Assembly: GCA_031276475.1 (NCBI GenBank)
Contig: JAISMZ010000259.1
Location: 1-5,477, forward strand
From: Coriobacteriales bacterium
Lineage (GTDB): Bacteria; Actinomycetota; Coriobacteriia; Coriobacteriales; UBA8131
Reading direction: 5' to 3'
DNA: 5,477 bases
Each line of letters opens with the position of its first letter. Position 1 is the first letter of the stretch. The position numbers were made by a program, and so were the translations under genes. A model generated the notes under the pieces. It was not told the DNA's origin. It ran no database searches and saw nothing but the letters and a program-made list of their open reading frames with translations. This document shows positions 5,320-5,477 of this stretch, in pieces.

Positions 5320-5477
5320 TGATTGCGACTTTGTAAAGGGTCGTTATATTTTTGACAGTAGCGGCGGTTTTCTCCGTGCACATGCGATACCACTTCATGA
5401 TAGACGAACTGCAGTATCCGCAGAGTATGCTACTCTGAAATATCTTGATTTATCAAAGTATAAGACTGCTGACGAGT
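5306..5477 (+). CDS. 5' part of an unrecognised gene, cut by the window edge
   Basis: An open frame starts at ATG 5306 and runs to the last base without a stop, giving 57 residues so far, beginning MAACSDCDFVKGRYIFDSSG and ending near LDLSKYKTADE. GGAG at 5296-5299, six bases before the ATG, is a suitable ribosome binding site inside the preceding small ORF. Upstream in the same frame are TGA stops (the nearest at 5300-5302), so 5306 is the first possible ATG start. It has a CxxC pair (C4, C7) near the N-terminus and mixed polar residues with no membrane segment so far. Its AT-rich codon use matches the membrane-protein gene before it, and the overlap suggests one operon. I do not recognise the family from this fragment. 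Confidence 0.6.
   Translation, partial: MAACSDCDFVKGRYIFDSSGGFLRAHAIPLHDRRTAVSAEYATLKYLDLSKYKTADE

Overview
The window looks like ordinary bacterial chromosome that passes, at its right end, into compositionally different accessory DNA. From left to right on the + strand it holds coaBC (coenzyme A synthesis), metF (methylenetetrahydrofolate reductase), a small uncharacterised gene, and rpoN (sigma-54). A gene-poor stretch of about 470 bases follows, containing a striking nested inverted repeat. Last come a membrane-anchored protein of unknown function, a 21-codon ORF behind a strong ribosome binding site, and the start of a gene that runs off the edge. I see no tRNA, rRNA, CRISPR array or intact insertion sequence.

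Organism: the first 4.2 kb are GC-rich (44 of 60 bases are G or C in 601-660), yet ATA and AGG codons are used. MetF resembles the short, MetF-only reductases of anaerobic Gram-positive bacteria. The 82-aa gene resembles small antitoxin-like or helix-turn-helix proteins that I associate with Actinobacteria. An anaerobic high-GC Gram-positive, perhaps Coriobacteriia or a neighbouring actinobacterial lineage, fits best, but this is a weak inference from memory. RpoN is uncommon in Actinobacteria, so its presence is either notable or an argument against that placement.

Region 1 (1-2256) is housekeeping metabolism. CoaBC performs two consecutive steps from phosphopantothenate to phosphopantetheine, and MetF makes methyl-tetrahydrofolate. 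They are co-directional, 59 bases apart, with no visible terminator between them, so co-transcription is possible. The CoaB half of CoaBC lacks two residues that are normally conserved in its ligase motif.

Region 2 (2257-4166) is a 212-base gap followed by the 82-aa gene and rpoN, which are 57 bases apart and probably co-transcribed. The usual proteobacterial partners of rpoN (lptB, hpf, ptsN) are absent. The rpoN start is set by an AGGAGG at 2762-2767, giving 463 aa.

Region 3 (4167-5477) drops sharply in GC (22 of 60 in 4861-4920). Its main feature is a 110-base nested inverted repeat (4444-4553). Parts of it can pair instead with a repeat just upstream or with a segment just downstream that includes a possible ATG. 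The membrane protein, the 21-codon ORF and the partial gene follow in tight order and look like one transcription unit, plausibly a horizontally acquired module. Its function cannot be read from this window.
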